Below are positions 48,625 to 61,266 of a DNA stretch of 64,000 nucleotides, piece after piece. The stretch is from the NCBI RefSeq assembly GCF_000003815.2, contig NC_049987.1, forward strand, positions 12,828,700 through 12,892,699, in the 5' to 3' direction. The position numbers and the translations under genes were made by a program. This DNA comes from Branchiostoma floridae (Eukaryota; Chordata; Leptocardii; Amphioxiformes; Branchiostomatidae). Below the pieces are notes generated by a model that searched no databases, was not told the origin of the DNA, and saw nothing but the letters and a program-made list of their open reading frames with translations. Every line of letters starts with the position of its first letter. Position 1 is the first letter of the stretch.

Positions 48625-51600
48625 CTAGTCCCAGAGCTTGATGAGTCCGTCCCAGCCTGCAGTGATGACCTTGGAAGTCTCGTGAGGCAGCCAGACACAG
48701 GAGATACACACTCCGTCATGGGCCTTGATCTTACTGTACAACTTGGTGGACTTCCAGTCCCAGATAAACAGCTTTCCATCCGCGTCACCAGACACCACAT
48801 AGCTGTGTACAAACAACAGATTGTAAGTCAGAAATGCAGAAAAAGACATGTACTTCTCTGACTGTTGGTCAGGTACCAAGAAAAAAAGTGAAATGGCAAA
48901 AAAAAAATACATAGGTGTTCAGGCTATAACTACTTACTACAACTACTACACACAATTTAAGGTAAGTGCAAAGGGGATTTCTGGCTTCCTATCATTCTGA
49001 CACCTTGCCCTTGCCCATTAACTTTAACAGTCAGATGTTTTAACAATCGAACTTCTACACTGGGAATAACGTGAGACTAAAACTCTGGCACGAGAATTCA
49101 CATCGGTGACCTTACCTCATGTCGGGAGAGAAGTCCATCTGACAAGCATAACCTGCTACCATGTGACCTTTGAACTCTTTCTTCCTGTTGAGCCTGAAGC
49201 GGTTGTGGGCTCCGTAGATCACTATCTTGTTGTCCATGGACTGGCAACCCAGCCACTTGCCTAATAAATAATATTAAGGTATTATTATATTTCAGCCATA
49301 CATAGTATGGTGAAATATATTGTATTCGTAATGTTTCTTTCTTTCTTTCTTTCTTTCTTTCTCCTGTCAAATCTTCAAAGTGATTCATCTCCGCCGTTCC
49401 TGGACCGAATGACCTGAAATTCGGCACAGGGGTAGAGTGGGCCAATACCTTGATGCTTTTTTCCCATTTTTTTCATATCTGCCTCTAAAATGATTTTATT
49501 GAGATTTTTTGGTTAATTTTAGACCAAAACTGTATATTTTGGCCCCTGTACCCTGGTATTACAACCAAATGAGCTGAAATTTGACAGAGATGTGCCTTGA
49601 TAATGCCCCCATATAAATTCGATAACACTTTTGGTGTACAGCACAACAAAATGCTTATTTTTGCGATTTTTTGACCAATTTTTGACCAAAAAAGGACACT
49701 TTTGGCCCCTGTACCCTGGTATTACAACCAAATGAGCTGAAATTTGACAGAGATGTGCCTTGATAATGCCCTGATATAAATTCAATAACACTTTTGGTGT
49801 ACAGTACAACAAAATGCTTATTTTTGCGATTTTTTGACCAATTTTTGACCAAAAAAGGACACTTTTGGCTCCTGTACCTTGGTATTGCAACCGAATGAGC
49901 TGAAATTTGACACAGATGTGCCTTGATATTCCCTTCATATAAATTCAATAACACTTTTGGTGTACAGTGAAACAAAATGCTTATTTTTGCGATTTTTGGC
50001 CAATTTTTGACCAAAAAAGGACACTTTTGGCTCCTGTACCCTGGTATTACAATTAAATGACCTGAAATTTGGTATAGATAGGCATTAGATACTTGGTAAC
50101 AAGATTCAGGTAAAATTTTTGACATAAACAACTTTAAAATGATTAATTTTGGCACTTTTCTGAGGGGAAATTTGTTTTCTTTTGGCCTCCTGACGTGACC
50201 TTCCGTGACCCCGCACAGAGCCACACCTGTGCGCGTCAGCCGGAGAGTTAATTGAATCAAAGACCTAGCCAATCAGCGATGAGGAGGCCAAAGGCTAATT
50301 AATATTCATAAGCGGGGCCTCATGATCTCGTATATAGCAGTGTTCCCGCCAGGGGGAGCGAAGCCCGCCTAAGGCTCTCGCATTTTAGACTATTCAGAAG
50401 GCTTTATATTGTATCAGTTCTTAGGGGCATATCTATGATAATCGCAGCAGTCACTTAACTTCTCTTCAGGAGTTTAGCGTAACACTATTTCAGGTCAAAC
50501 CGTCAAAGGCAACTAAAAACAAACTTTAACGTTACTGAGTTCAACAGTACTTATAACTTGTTATCCGAAGTTGAAACGCTAGCGATGGTATTTTCGCTGC
50601 GCTGTTAGCTCTGTGCGACTGTTGTTGACGGTCTTATAACGGTATATTTTGCACCCCTGTACCCTGGTATGAGTAACATTTGGTATAGATAGGCATAAGA
50701 TAGTTGGTAAAATGATCCAAGTAAAATTTTTCGCATAAAGTACTGTAAAAGGCTTAATTACAGCACTTTTTTTAGGGGAAATTGGTTTTCTTTCGTTCTC
50801 CATGCCATGACCTTTCGGACGTTCACCCCACAGAGCCGACATCTGCACCTGCGTCTAGCCGGCAGGAAGAGTTAATTCAATTAATGGTTCAGCCAATCAG
50901 CGAAGAGGAAAGCGAAGGCTAATTAATATTCATAAGCGGGACCACACAATACGTTAACTTGAAGACCCAGGCCGTACAGACTTCTCGCCAGGATTTTTTC
51001 AAAGCGTCGGACAGAGGTCCGGGGGCCGCCGAATGTCCCAGGCGGGGTCCAGGGGCAGGGCCACTGTGGGGGGGACCCAGGTGGGCGAAGCCCCCCCGGA
51101 AGCTCTTGCATTTTAGACTATTGAGAAGGCTTCTTTTATCAGTTTTTTTAGGGCCATATCTACGATAATCGTAGCAGTCACTTACTTCTCTTCAGCAGTT
51201 TGACTTATATTTCGGGTCAAAGCTTCAAAGACAACTAAAACCTCATAAACAACAAACTTTACTTAGTTCAACAGTATACAAAAATATTGTACGGGTTGCC
51301 ATCCTTAGTTGAAGCGCTTATTTATAGCGCTAGTATCTTCGCTGCGCCTTTAGCCGCCGTGCGACTTTTGTTGACGGTCTGATATCCCTACGTCGCCGCC
51401 TCGCTGATATTCCCACGGACATGTTTCAAGAAAAATACCCAGCAAAAAACGCTGTTCTGCGTCAAATTCTATTCTATAAAACATGTGGGACTCAGTGTTA
51501 CAGTCTAAATATTTTGTAGAAGCACCGCTGTAGGAAAGAAGGTCCAAGCAATGTAAAACATCACGTAGCATGAAGTTTGCTGTCAACTGGCACACAGCAC

Positions 51601-54600
51601 ATGACTGTTTGAAACTCTAAGTCTAATCAACAGCCGTGTTTGATTGATAGCCGGCGGTCCTTTGATGAAGTCGGCGAAAGGTGCGTTAGTTAGAAAATCT
51701 GCGTTTAGTTTTGATACGTAATTATAAGTTAGACAGTGGCGAAAATGATTATTTTCTCATCAATATTTCTCTTCAGAATTATTTGAACTTAATTGTACAT
51801 CTAAACAATTGGCTTACCTGTGCAATGTTTATATGATTAATGATCAGTGTACTAAAATCATGTGTAACGTATGGCTCCTAGTCAATAGATCAGCATTTTC
51901 TCTATAGTGACCACCTGTCTATAGTGGCCACATTTCCTAGTGCTGTTGTTGTTTGACATAAACTTTGAACATTTAAATTGTAAGTAACTTTAAACTGCCA
52001 GAGTTTCAGCCCAATAAAACACTCTCAGCGCCAGGGTATGAACAGACTGACCAGACAGACGAAAATAAATCCTCGAACAAGGTTCAATCGTATCTTCCGG
52101 GTCTGGCAGGAAGTTGTTAAACTAAAATAAGAATAGGCTCGATGGCTGATTGCATACAAAGTAAAACAGTTTAACAGTTTTACAGCTTGAAGAAAACAAA
52201 CGCTCCTACAGTACCTGCACCTGCTTGATAATTATTAAATCGTATGCCCTACTTGAATAAAAAAAGTTCACTGCAATAATAAATGTACCCACATCACAAG
52301 GAGCTTATACTTTTTTAAACTTACACCTAGTTATCGTACTGAAAATTGTTAATGACATTACATGAAGTCATTCAACAATTTTCAGTCATGATGAAAAGTT
52401 TCTGAATGGAAGGTGTGATTATTGTCATTTTCTGAAAAATAGAAGCAAGCTCTGTTTTTACCTGGAATCAATTCACAATACCAGTCCACTTTGGGGGATA
52501 ATGTACTGTTAAGAGGATGTTCCATTTTTGCGCAGGGGTGATTTGGAACAGTCCAATGTTGCGTGGGAAGGGGTATGGCTGAAATATGCTGTATTTGCTC
52601 TTAAGCAAATGTCGGCCTTTCTAGTTTCATTTCATCTCTCTTCTTTATAACACAAGCTGTTAAAACATTTTACTTGACAATTTCTTTTAAAAAACTCTTT
52701 TCTTCTTGAAATGGAAAAAAAAATCAATCGATTATGCAAGAAGGCTTAATAGTTGGTACTAAGATTAAACCATGGCTCTTTTTGTCCAGCCATACTCACC
52801 ATTAGGAGACAGGGTGACAGCTGGCATGGAATGCATCCCTGGTTCAGCAATGTACTTGAAGTCAACAGGGATGTCCCTGAAATGCACACAAAGATCATGG
52901 ACTTTTAACCAAATTATTTGAGTGATGACTAGGAGAAGAATAGAACTGAAACATTGAACTATAACCAGCAACGTTTTTAGGCATAATCTTTTAAGCATGC
53001 TCAATAGTAATGAAAACATTACAACTACTCATTGTACAGAAAGTAAACAAATACTGCATACCATTCCCAGACTCTAAGACTCTTGTCGTCAGAAGTGGTC
53101 ACGAATCTTCGGTTCTCGTCCACAAATGTGATGGTGTTGACCGCACCCAGATGTCTGTCATACTCCTGTACTATCTCCCCTGACCTCGTGTCCCACTGGG
53201 GAAAACAACAGGTCACAAATCTTTAGCATCCACAATTTACAAAGATGTTACACAAACATACAGAAGGCAAAGCAGTGAAATGGAACAAAATAAGTTTAAT
53301 ATTGGAGCCCTTTCATGTGATGTTACTTTTACCTGTACAATCTTCTTGTCCGACATTCCTGCCACAAAGATGTGCTGCTTGTCTTCATCAGGGTTGAACT
53401 TGACACAGTACGGCACCTTACGGTTGGTAAAACGGGATATGCACGCTCCTGAAATACGAGTTAAAAAAGATATAAGGGACATCATGGAACATCCTGGAAA
53501 CAGCTGTCTATAGGCACCATGCAACAGCAGTTGGTGCCCATAGACTGATTTATATCATATATCATAAGTGTGATTCCGCTATTGATTATGTAATGACAAA
53601 TATATTATACTTTTGTAACTTCCAATCCTTCAGTTCCTCACCTGTCTCAGTGTCCCACAGTTTGATGTACCTGTCGTAGGCAGCTGACAGGAACTGGGTC
53701 CCGTCATTGTTAAAACACACGTCTCTGACTGCATGCTTGTGACCTGTAACAAACACATTCAAAAGTTTAAAACTGCACAATCACAAAGCTTCTATCTGTG
53801 TACACATGTGTATACATACCATTTCATATCACATGACCTTGACTTGCTTTTACAGATACGTTTACAACACATCTGAAGAGTAAAGTGAAATACTAGTAAT
53901 AGCGAGACATGACTCAAAACTGTTTAACATCATTGGACGTTAAGAAAGATCAACAAGCTTCTGCATTTCAAATAGGACATCAACACACCATAAAAGGACA
54001 TGTAAAGCATTTCTCTTTATATAACACTTACCAATATATGTACGGACCATACTTCTCTTGTTGTAGACTTCCCAAATCTGAGAAGAAAACAGATAACAGT
54101 ACATATGAGTTTCTTTTCCGTCTTTCAGCCATTTAGTAGAAAAAAGAAGGTTTATTCTGTTTTAAAAAGACATCTTGGCAAAACTTTGAGCTTTTAAATG
54201 CTGACTCATTGTTTGCTTTGAAGAATAAAAAAACATCCGAGTTTTACCTTTATCTTACTATCCATAGATGAAGACAAGAGCAAGTGCCCAGACTTGGGGA
54301 AGAGCCTGATGCAGGATATGCCCTTGCTGTGGCCTGACCAGGAGTGGATGTGCTTCTTTGGGATGAAGCATTTTTCTGGCGGCTCCTCGGACCGCAGATT
54401 GACCTCCACATCCTGTGGCGGGTGGAGGTACGACCGACCCTGATAGTCGTACATGTCCTTCACTGAGATGGTATTAATAAAGGAACAAAATAGGGTTAAG
54501 GCTCTGAAAACTGCCTGAACCATGATAACGTTACACAAAGAGGTTGTGAGAGAACTTGTGCATGTTGATGCTTTGCAACCTTGGTCACTCATCTATGATT

Positions 54601-57600
54601 ATGTGCAGGAAAAATTGCAGAAAGTCATATCCCGAGAAGGTTGCAAGACAAAGTTGAGGTAATGAACTGCAGTATTGACTATCTTTACATTGCAAACATA
54701 GAATGAATCTTTATCCTGGGAGATTACACCTGTGCAAATATCTCCAATAAGACCATTGCTCTTTCTTACCATGCAGCTGTGTCTTCTCCTCTGCAGACTT
54801 CTCCTCTTCTTTCTTTCCCTTCTTCTGTCGCTTAGCAATGATCTCATCCAGCTCCTTCTGCTCTTCCTACATGTGGAGAAGACATAAAATTGGCAAACTT
54901 TTCCAAAATCATGAGATCCAGGATTAATTTGTTTACCTGACCTAAAGTAAGAGGGATTCTAACTAAATGCATGTCAAGGCAAACCTGACTCAGATACTCA
55001 AAACTAAACAATTTCCTTCATCCAAACTTAACTTAAAGAAAGGGCAATGGATGTACATGCCCCATTCATCTACATTTACAAATACATCTAACCGTAAACG
55101 TTATATCAAAGACTCTCTTGTCCTTCTTACCTCTGAAGGCTTGGCTACAGTCTGCTCATCCACATACCCTCCCCATGGCCCCTGGAACCCTTCAATGTCC
55201 TCAGGTTCAGTAGCACGCACTCGCTTTCTCTTGTCTGAGGGTCGGGCTTTCTTGGCTTCAAATACTGTCACAGCTGTTTAAAATGAAGACAAAGTAACAT
55301 ACTTTGTAATTTGAGATATCAGCTGTAAGAATACACGAGAGTACACTATAGAAGAACTTCTCACACAAGTAGGGTAAGAACTAAGACTGACTTACACTTA
55401 TTGACCTCTGCTGCTTCTTTGTCCCCAATGATTTGTGTCTGGATGCCAGCTGAGTCATGTGATGGGTCCACTGCATAGCCTAAGAAGTAAACAGGAGTTT
55501 TTACCATAAACAATGCAGAACTCAGAACTTCTCAATTCTGTTAACATAATAACGTTACATGTATCTTCTCCTACATGTGTAACAGAGTTGTTTGGGTGCC
55601 CTATCACCTATTCAGTGCATCAACTGAAACTGAAAATAAAATATCCTACTTTGTGATACCTAGCACTAAAAGGGACAGACAACAATGGATTTGGGTAAGG
55701 GGCTTCTGTGAAAACCTTGGAACGGTGCACACCCCAGTTTATTTGGGGTCTCAAATCGAGGCTGCGCACCCTCAAGTCGAGAGGCCGTCTCTTCAAGAAA
55801 ATAAATCTAAAGCAGAAAAGCCGTATATGGGAATGAAGGGTATCACTCCAGCTTTAAGAACAGCCAGTTTTCAGTTTCTTCACTCTCTCTACTTGTCATA
55901 ATTTTGGGGGGAGAAAAGTTTTTTTCACGTAAAAAAGTATGCAAAAAAAGGGGAATTTTGACGTGGAAATAAACCCATCACCTATATTTTAGTCATGAAA
56001 ATGACTGATATTGTCGGAAAGAGAATACATCTAAGATTAATCAAGCAAAAAATAAAGAAAATCATAAAACTGAGATTTTTACAATAACCCGACGCGCGAG
56101 GCATAGCAACACGGCTCACAGACCGCATATGGACGGGGAATCTGGGACAACGGGCGAATCACTTCCAACGCGTAGAAATACAAGGAAGTGACACTCGGGC
56201 CCAAAACCAATTTGCACCAAAAACACATCACTTCTTACGCTTTTTAGCCATGCCAGTATTAAATGCCACTTCGCAGCAGATTATGAGAAATTTGATCTCA
56301 AACACGGACCCTCGAGACCCTTTCGTCACATTTTTGTCGCGCACTATCTCGGACCCCTGTCACGGAAGAATTGGTGTGTGCACCGTTAATTAATAAAAAG
56401 TATAATTAATATTGAGTATGGCTTTAGAAAGTCATCTTCTATGATCATGCCAAGTTTGAATTGTCTGTGACATTTCCTTCTCGAATAGCAGGTGTTTGAA
56501 AGTTACCGTCTTCGAAGGCTAAATTTGCCACACCAGGCATTGGTACCATTCACTGTACATAATGCCTCTGACGTCACAATGGTTGTATACTCTTGAAGAG
56601 GTTTTAGCTCATTAATTCAGGTTAAACAAAAACATATTGCCATGGAAGAGGTAGGCATAGGCCAGTTCTTGCGATGGAGTAGATTTCATATCCATTTCAG
56701 GCTGGAATAAGCGATATAAACCACATGGAACGTAGTTTAGATAATGACGTCACAAAGCCCGCCGCAAGAAGATGTATTAAAGTGACAACGATACCGTTTT
56801 AAGTTCCGCTCTTCAACGGAAAGCATATATGATTTCGCTTTTTGGTCATATCTGGTAGGTAAGAAACCTAGCATTCCTGTCCAAGCGTTTCCGCTGCCGA
56901 AATGCATTTCATTTTGCAGAAAAACGCAGCCAAATGTTGAATTTGTGGCTAGGACGGAGTCCCATGCCGCACTTCTGGCAACTAGAGGGGGTTAAAGGGG
57001 CATTTGCTGAGAGAAGACTGTACAGTTGCGTGTCGGTCACAATGGATTACACAAGCCGTGGGATATACCTCCAAATTAGTGCGACTTATTTGTCTGAACA
57101 TTGAATACCTTCGCGAGCCCGAACCTAAAACTCGATTTTGCTGGAATGAACGAAAGTGACGTTATCTGAAGACTTTTTCATTAAAAAAAGCACTCCGTTC
57201 AATGCAGGAGTCGCCATCAATAAAATAAAAGCTATTTCCAAGTGGCCCATAGATGTAGTAATACTAAAAAGATGTTTTGGTAAACATGACGCCATTGATG
57301 TCTAAGCATACACTCTTTGAAGGCTATATGGCTGTGGTCAGGGGGGGGGGGGCGTGGGGGGGGGGGCAAATCATGCATTTTATTAACATTATATAATCAT
57401 TTCAAAAGTTGCTAATTCCGATTTTTTTCTATATCATTGGGTCAAGGGTATGCACTTTACTGGGGAAAATGCAATTTGTTGACTTTCTTTGCTTTTAGTT
57501 TTTGTAGGAGGGGCCATATTAACGGTGCACGCCCCAGTTTATTTGGGGTCTCAAATCGAGGCTGCGCACCCTCAAGTCGAGAGGCCGTCTCTTCAAGAAA

Positions 57601-60600
57601 ACAAATCTAAAGCAGAAAAGCCGTATATGGGAATGAAGGGTATCACTCCAGCTTTAAGAACAGCCGGTTTTCAGTTTCTTCACTCTCTCTACTTGTCATA
57701 ATTTTGGGGGGAGAAAAGTTTTTTTCACGTAAAAAAGTATGCAAAAAAAGGGGAATTTTGACATGGAAATAAACCCATCACCTATATTTTAGTCATGAAA
57801 ATGACTGATATTGTCGGAAAGAGAATACATCTAAGATTAATCAAGCAAAAAATAAAGAAAATCGTAACACTGAGATTTTTACAATAACCCGACGCGCGAG
57901 GCATAGCAACACGGCTCACAGACCGCATATGGACGGGGAATCTGGGACAACGGGCGAATCACTTCCAATGCGTAGAAATACAAGGAAGTGACACTCGGGC
58001 CCAAAACCAATTTGCACCAAAAACACATCACTTCTTACGCTTTTTAGCCATGCCAGTATTAAATGCCACTTCGCAGCAGATTATGAGAAATTTGATCTCA
58101 AACACGGACCCTCGAGACCCTTTCGTCACATTTTTGTCGCGCACTATCTCGGACCCCTGTCACGGAAGAATTGGTGTGTGCACCGGGAACATCTTTATTT
58201 GGTCACTTAGAATTGCCTTCTTGTGGAAGGTTTTCTTCATTTTAAGTACTGTAATTACATTTAAGTTCGCGGGGATTTAATTTCGCGGGAGCGGGAAAAA
58301 GGACATTTTGCGGTAACACCATAGACTGCAGTCTAATACCATAATAGAAAAATGTTCGCGGTGGTTTAAAGTTCGCGGTGAAGTGGTCACCGCGAAAACC
58401 GCGAACATTAATCCACCGGGAACATTTCTGCATTTACAGTACTCCCAGTGCACATTTCCTTTTCTACATCCCTTGGTTCTTGTCCTTTTGGTCCATCCCC
58501 ATGCAGTTGTAAAAGTTTTCATACTAGTGTAGTTTGTCTCCTACAAAGAGACAGAGGCTCTTACCATAGCTATGGAAGGTTCTTCTCTGTACTTCAAATG
58601 TGAAATCGTTGACGTGAGCCTCCTCCACAAACCCTGACAGTGTGTTCTTGTGTGCTGAATCCTGCTGGGTCTTGAAGGGATTGACTGGACCAATCTGTCA
58701 AAATTGAAACAAATACTTCAGCTCTATAATTATAAACATAACTTAACTGTCTAAATTGTCTACACAATGTTATCATAAAAAGAACATTGCTGATGACATA
58801 CTAGTATATAATCCACATATAGTTCTTGGTCTATGGAGGAAGAGATAGAGACATAAATTGCTCTATAAATACAAATGTATAAGGCGTAATGTTACATCCT
58901 TGTGAGGCTGCCATTTAGAAGTCATCTTAGTATAATAGTAAGTCTTTGCATGAAAGCTATTATACTGTACCTGTGGGGCAAACAGTTGGTCGTAGGTAGG
59001 GTTATAGGCCACCTCCTTGGTTGTACCCAAGTCTACAGGTTTCACAAGATTTACATCATCCTGAAACAAAAAAGAACAACAGGTTTCATATCATCAGAAA
59101 ATCTTTACTAATTAGTTAATCAGAATCAACAGCATAGTTGTAAATGGATCGAACATAAGAAAACACATAGACACGATTTTATGATTTAACATCGACTATC
59201 ATAATTCCACCAGGTGCCGTGCTATAATACCGCCACCTCAAAAAACGTTAGTATAGAGGTCTTGACTTCCCAAGATTGTCTTGAATACCGAATGTTAAAT
59301 ACAGTCAAACCTGCCCAAGTCGACCACCCGGGGGACCGGAAAAAAGCGGTCGATTTGGACAGGTGGTCGCTGAGAAGAGTATCGACTCAAAACATGCCCG
59401 ATGCAAAGTATAAATGGTTTCCGTTGTGTTTAATGGCAAATAGCAAGCACACTGCACGCACGCAAAGAAGCGAGGTCTTTAATTAAGGGTTAATGACCCG
59501 CCCCGAGGTGTATATGGTGTCATAATGCCTGGTCCTTTGCTATAACCACCGAATAAAACTACCGAGTGAGCAAAGCGAACGAGGTGGTTTTATGAGGTGG
59601 TTATAGCAAAGGACCAGGCGTTATGACACCATGTACACCGAGGAACAGGCGGGTTATTAACGTTATTATCATATAGCCTACCCAAACTTGCAAACTCCTG
59701 TATTACGCATAGATCCCTTGGTAGCATACGTGTGAATTCCTTTGTCGAATTTGTTCTTTGGTACATACATTTAAAAGGAGATTACAGATTGCATTTTGAA
59801 ACCAAAATTCCCACAGAAAAGATTCGAAACATTGTAGTCTTTGGCTCTTTAAAGAGAACAAAACATTATCAATGTTAACAGAAGGAGCCATTCCCGTCTT
59901 CTTGCAGTCTGTACTTATTCCCTCTGCTCTGGAATATGTCTCGCTCCTTTTGATTGGCCAATGCCTTCATATCCTTTGTGTATCGCTCCTTCTGATTGGT
60001 TAGAATGAATCGACACCGGCACCGGTGTCGATTTGCATCAACACTGGTGCCGGTGTCGATTCATTCTGACCAATCAGAAGGGCGATACACGCCGGGCTGG
60101 CGGGAATCTAAGTATTACGGCGTCATAACCAACGTGGAACGGGGCCTTCTGATTGGTCCGCGGCGCCTGGCTATATGATAATGTCAAATAAAACACGCAC
60201 ACTGTAAATTGTAAATTTAACCCCAAGCTTTTATCGAGTTTTTATACGATACAGTGTTTTAAAGCTCAAGTATTTGTACACTAACGTTTTAGACAGTAAG
60301 GGAACTTTGATGCTGTCAGTTAACTACCATACAAGCCTTTATGCGTCGCTATGTTCTTGATCTGAAATAGCTACGGTGCACCTTTCGAATTCGATGCCCG
60401 GTATGTCCCGATAGCGTAATTACCCACGGGTGAATGTACAGTACAGTTGGACAAAAGCACTCACACATACAGATCGATCTTTCTTAAAAAGGTATGAGCT
60501 ACACAGATCTTTCTTAAAAAAGTATGAGGCTATATACGTTTCAGCATTCGTTCACTTTATTATGATATAGATTTTTTTTTTAAACTTCTATAACAACTAA

Positions 60601-61262
60601 ATTCGGATTTTCTTACAACGATTTCGGCACAAAATCGCGCTAGTTATCACCAAAAATCGATGAAAACGTTAATTTAGAAAATGATGCGGTCGTCATGGGT
60701 CCCAATTTGGGCCGGTCGCGGTCGCGTTGGCCAGGTGGTCGTTGAGAAAAGGTCGCTTAATGCTTAAGTCAATGGGAAAAAAAATCGGGACCGAGAAAAA
60801 GCGGTCGAAATGGCCAGGTGGTCGCTGAGAAGAGGTGGTCGCTCGGGCAGGTTTGACTGTATCTTAATTGTAATACAATTCAGATATTTAGGTGTTGAAG
60901 ACAACCTTGAGAAGGCCTCTACAACAACGTTTTTTGAGGTAGCGGTATATTGGCACCTGGTGAAATTATGCGAATGTATGTTACCACAAGTATAATTTAT
61001 TTGTTCAGAAATATTGTTTGGAAATCTCAGCATGCTTCAGCTGCCCCCCTCCCCACGCCTGACGACAAACCTTCGTGATGACGTCGGGCGCAGCATTGAT
61101 CTTCGCCACGGTTTTCAGGGCTGAGAGTTTTCTCCCGTCCTCAAGGGGTTTGAGATGAGCAATATCGTCGGGTTTTGCTGCCTGAACTGTTTCTGAGTCG
61201 CTTTCGTTGTCCGAATTCTCGGAGTCAGATCCGTACGCCTGCAAAGCTGAAATGGCCGCCAT
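48625..61262 (-). CDS. CDC40: Pre-mRNA-processing factor 17 (CDC40/PRP17)
   Basis: Fourteen exons on the minus strand: 61262-61071, 59060-58971, 58694-58565, 55479-55397 (left or right edge uncertain by 1 bp), 55273-55131, 54866-54770, 54462-54248, 54077-54032, 53743-53642, 53448-53333, 53195-53062, 52876-52800, 49260-49116, 48802-48625. About 582 residues against 579 in human. PRP17 is a WD40 spliceosome factor acting at the second catalytic step. The Ser/Asp/Glu-rich N-terminus is followed by [23 protein letters not shown] and a Lys/Glu-rich helix. The seven-bladed propeller includes [68 protein letters not shown] and the terminal [10 protein letters not shown]. The first in-frame ATG at 61283 is possible, but 61262 matches the family start and lies in a TISU element. 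Confidence 0.96.
49331..49362 (+). repeat. TTTC microsatellite
   Basis: About seven TTTC units in CDC40 intron 13. Confidence 0.9.
49548..50200 (+). repeat. 163-bp tandem repeat, about four units
   Basis: GTACCCTGG-type landmarks recur at 49548, 49711, 49874 and 50036, spaced 163, 163 and 162 bp. The units also share TTTTTGCGATTTTTTGACC. The last unit diverges. Open frames on the minus strand across the array are by-products. It lies in the 3.5-kb CDC40 intron 12. Confidence 0.9.
50036..51385 (+). repeat. Two diverged direct copies of a ~620-bp segment
   Basis: From GTACCC at 50036 and again near 50659, both copies run through the same order. Shared blocks are TTGGTATAGATAGGCAT, GGCTAATTAATATTCATAAG, CATTTTAGACTATT, and GACTTTTGTTGACGGTC or a close variant. 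The second copy has a GC-rich insertion around 51000-51100. Confidence 0.8.
51901..51940 (+). repeat. Fragment of the CAGTCAAACCTG element family
   Basis: Reads CTATAGTGACCACCTGTC and CTATAGTGGCCAC, like the interior of 26787-27271. No termini. Confidence 0.5.
55723..58185. mobile_element. Element bounded by 663-bp direct repeats (LTR-like) in CDC40 intron 3
   Basis: Two direct copies, 55723-56385 and 57523-58185, are both 663 bp and differ at roughly eight sites that I can see. They flank 1137 bp without coding potential. Outside the pair lies GGAA on both sides (55719-55722 and 58186-58189), a possible 4-bp target duplication. Each copy also starts CGGTGCAC and ends GTGCACCG. A purine-rich AGGAGGGG precedes the second copy. 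It could be a small non-autonomous LTR retrotransposon (TRIM-like) or a composite of two DNA elements. Confidence 0.7.
57341..57366 (+). repeat. Poly-G tract
   Basis: Twelve G, then CGT, then eleven G, inside the interior of the direct-repeat element. It could form a G-quadruplex on the plus strand and is also error-prone to sequence. Confidence 0.85.
58249..58439. mobile_element. Palindromic TA MITE, reverse-oriented copy
   Basis: CTGTAATTACATTTAAG ... ATTTCTGCATTTACAG, flanked by TA. It contains GTTCGCGGTGG in inverted pairs. Same family as 12115-12339. Located just downstream of the direct-repeat element in CDC40 intron 3. Confidence 0.75.
59490..59659. repeat. ~170-bp hairpin
   Basis: The arms share GGTCCTTTGCTATAACCACC and ATGGTGTCATAA(T/C)GCC in inverse orientation around a short loop with GAGCAAAGCGAAC. 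It may be a MITE nested in the larger element. Confidence 0.75.
59978..60090. repeat. ~113-bp near-perfect hairpin
   Basis: The left arm GTGTATCGC...CTTCTGATTGG and onward pairs with the right arm ending AGAAGGGCGATACAC. The arm cores GAATCGACACCGGCACCGG are themselves partly palindromic (CACCGGTG). The loop is about 10 nt. Confidence 0.8.
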
Positions 61263-61266
61263 CTTG
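61255..61266 (-). promoter_or_regulatory. TISU/YY1 element at the CDC40 start codon
   Basis: On the minus strand CAAGATGGCGGC is a 12/12 match to SAASATGGCGGC, with the ATG being the chosen CDC40 start. TISU elements direct initiation on mRNAs with very short leaders and bind YY1 in the promoter. This predicts transcription starting only 5-30 nt upstream. Confidence 0.75.

Larger units (their letters stand above)
59302..60859. mobile_element. 1.56-kb TIR element with TA duplication and nested hairpins
   Basis: CAGTCAAACCTGCCC at the left and its inverse at the right, with TA on both sides. The inner TIR continues with GGTCG(A/C)(T/A)-type blocks and AGGTGGTCGCTGAGAAG. It holds two large hairpins (59490-59659 and 59978-60090) and no transposase. 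It lies in CDC40 intron 1. Confidence 0.75.

Noticed and set aside
49548-50200. CRISPR-like array
   Set aside because: Units are contiguous 163-bp repeats without unique spacers, in a eukaryotic intron.
49519-50272. Minus-strand open frames of 139 and 205 codons with repeating motifs
   Set aside because: They run through the 163-bp tandem repeat; the apparent protein repetition follows the DNA period and shifts frame. They sit inside a CDC40 intron with no homology.
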